A DNA stretch of 64,000 nucleotides from Dictyobacter kobayashii (GTDB taxonomy: Bacteria > Chloroflexota > Ktedonobacteria > Ktedonobacterales > Ktedonobacteraceae): assembly GCF_003967555.1 (NCBI RefSeq), contig NZ_BIFS01000002.1, positions 2,108,001 through 2,172,000 of the forward strand. Direction: 5' to 3'. Below are positions 62,869 to 64,000 of this stretch, piece after piece. The position numbers were made by a program, and so were the translations under genes. Within the stretch, counting starts at the first letter, position 1. Each line of letters begins with the position of its first letter. The notes under the pieces were generated by a model. It was not told where the DNA came from. It did no database searches and saw nothing but the letters and a program-made list of their open reading frames with translations.

Positions 62869-63779
62869 ATGGCTGGTGTTCAATTTGGTTGGTCTATGCC
62901 CGTTGGGAATGGGAATATAGATCGCGATGCCTATCTGAGGGCATATGAAAAGGGCCTGGAAATTATCTCAGGTTCGTTCGATTCCGCCTGGTTCTCTGAC
63001 CATTTGCAATTTGGGGATCAGGACTTTTTAGAGGGTTGGACTGCCCTGACTTATTTGATGGCTAAAAAGCCGGATTTAAAATTTGGACATATCGTCCTTT
63101 GCCAACTCTTTCGCAATCCCGCTGTGCTGGCGAAGATGGCTGCTACCTTGCAGTATATGAGTAAAGGGCGTTTTATTTTTGGTATTGGGGCGGGCTGGAA
63201 TGAGGAAGAATGCGAGGCCTATAATATCTATTTTCCCCCACCGGGGATACGGGTTGAGGAGTTGGAAGAGACCTTGTTGATCACCAAAGCCCTCTGGCAA
63301 GAGGATAATGTGACTTTTGAGGGCCAGCATCACCAGGTGAGAAACGCGTATTGCCACCCTAAACCTGACCCTATACCGCCCATTATGGTGGCGAGTTTGC
63401 AGCCCAAGATGATGCGTCTTACCGCCCGCCATGCTGATTGGTGGAATATTATGGGCGCCGATATCGATAGCGTTAAAAAACATATCGCCAATTGTGAGCA
63501 AGCCTGTGCCGAGGTTGGCCGTGATCCTGCCACGCTGCGTCGAACGCTGCAGGCTAATTGCGTCTGTGCCCCAATGAATCTATCGTGCATGAATTAGCTT
63601 CTGGCAAAATCCATAATTCATCACATACCTTTGTTGGCACACCCAGACAGATTATTGATCAGATGCGTCCTTTTATTGATCTTGGCATCGACTATTTTAT
63701 TCTCTCATGCGAAGGATTCCCTAATTTGATTACACTACAAACACTGGTTAATGATGTTATTCCTCAACTCAGTCATTAA
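62869..63779 (+). CDS. LLM-class F420-dependent oxidoreductase (one single-base deletion)
   Basis: Luciferase-like fold: QFGWSMPVGNGN, DSAWFSDHLQFG, HIVLCQLFRNPAVLAKMAATLQYMSKGRFIFGIGAGWNEEE and PPIMVASLQPKMMRLTARHADWWNIMG are standard family motifs. The last 70 residues are in another frame starting near 63565; one added base gives 303 residues. The ATG at 62869 follows AAGGAG. It would use F420 or FMN; substrate unknown. Divergent from the aldo/keto reductase. Confidence 0.9.
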
Positions 63780-63810
63780 GGTTTAACTATCTGCTAAGTA
63801 GAGTAGTGGT

Positions 63811-64000
63811 TCAGCTTTCATTTTCTGCCTTCTCGCTTGTCGTGGTTTGGTCAGGACTCGCATGTGTGTTGTGATAGGTATAAACAGTAATGGCGAGCTC
63901 GTATAATGCCTGGCTGCATTGCTCGTAGAGTGTCCTGGCTTGAGCACTGTGCTCATCAGGAAAGAAGTCGCGCCGTTGCAGTTTGGGGAGCCAGGTCGTG
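63811..64000 (-). CDS. C-terminal fragment of a hypothetical protein
   Basis: An open frame on the minus strand enters from the right edge and ends at 63811. It reads LQRRDFFPDEHSAQARTLYE and continues with helical, charged sequence ending EKAENES. At least 62 residues, 5' part outside the window, family not recognised. Confidence 0.5.
   Translation of the reverse strand, partial: TTWLPKLQRRDFFPDEHSAQARTLYEQCSQALYELAITVYTYHNTHASPDQTTTSEKAENES

Overview
The window reads like a chromosomal segment of a Ktedonobacter-like member of the Chloroflexota. This is inferred from content: large multi-PAS/GAF histidine kinases, two F420-type LLM oxidoreductases, a phosphoketolase, a SARP/BTAD-AAA-TPR regulator, long stretches of non-operonic genes and many GC-rich palindromic repeats. 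No rRNA, tRNA, phage, CRISPR array or transposase gene was seen.

Layout. 1-12 kb: a PAS/GAF kinase cut by the window edge, a FUSC membrane protein, a membrane protein of unknown role, a two-component pair, a second sensor kinase and a purine permease. 12.7-17.7 kb: a HlyD-like adaptor plus a C39-peptidase ABC exporter (bacteriocin/RiPP export type), a DUF4097-type surface protein and a NADAR protein. 17.8-26.2 kb: an alpha/beta hydrolase interrupted by a 507-bp poly-G block, a secreted PHB-depolymerase-like esterase, an acyl-CoA ligase and the SARP regulator. 26.4-34.2 kb: an RND pump with its TetR regulator and a shared putative operator, small membrane or Cys-rich proteins, and a diacylglycerol-kinase-like enzyme. 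34.4-50.8 kb: phosphoketolase, GT39-like glycosyltransferase, F420 enzyme, HEAT protein, aquaporin, orphan ATP synthase c subunit, response regulator, epimerase, lactonase and M20 peptidase. 50.9-58.8 kb: a glycoside-use locus on the minus strand (LacI regulator, sugar-binding lipoprotein, two permeases, a 1014-residue clan GH-A hydrolase). 59-64 kb: a coiled-coil protein, an APH-fold kinase, an aldo/keto reductase, an F420-type oxidoreductase and a truncated gene.

Repeats are the most interesting part. (1) A MITE-like family of four copies (7970-8113, 30748-30921, 30931-31067, 37166-37418) has 17-bp terminal inverted repeats and flanking direct repeats of about 9 bp. (2) A second family combines a shared GC-rich tail with long perfect palindromes whose arms differ completely between copies, sometimes preceded by direct repeats of one arm. 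(3) A single element with inverted ends of about 30 bp lies at 19287-19492. Many other intergenic gaps hold perfect hairpins with arms of 15-33 bp, mostly between convergent genes.

Quality warning. About thirty frameshifts break eighteen genes, and every one needs exactly one base added. After this repair the lengths are whole codon numbers and match the families. This points to single-base deletions in the consensus, not to decayed genes; such genes are therefore listed as one CDS over their full span.
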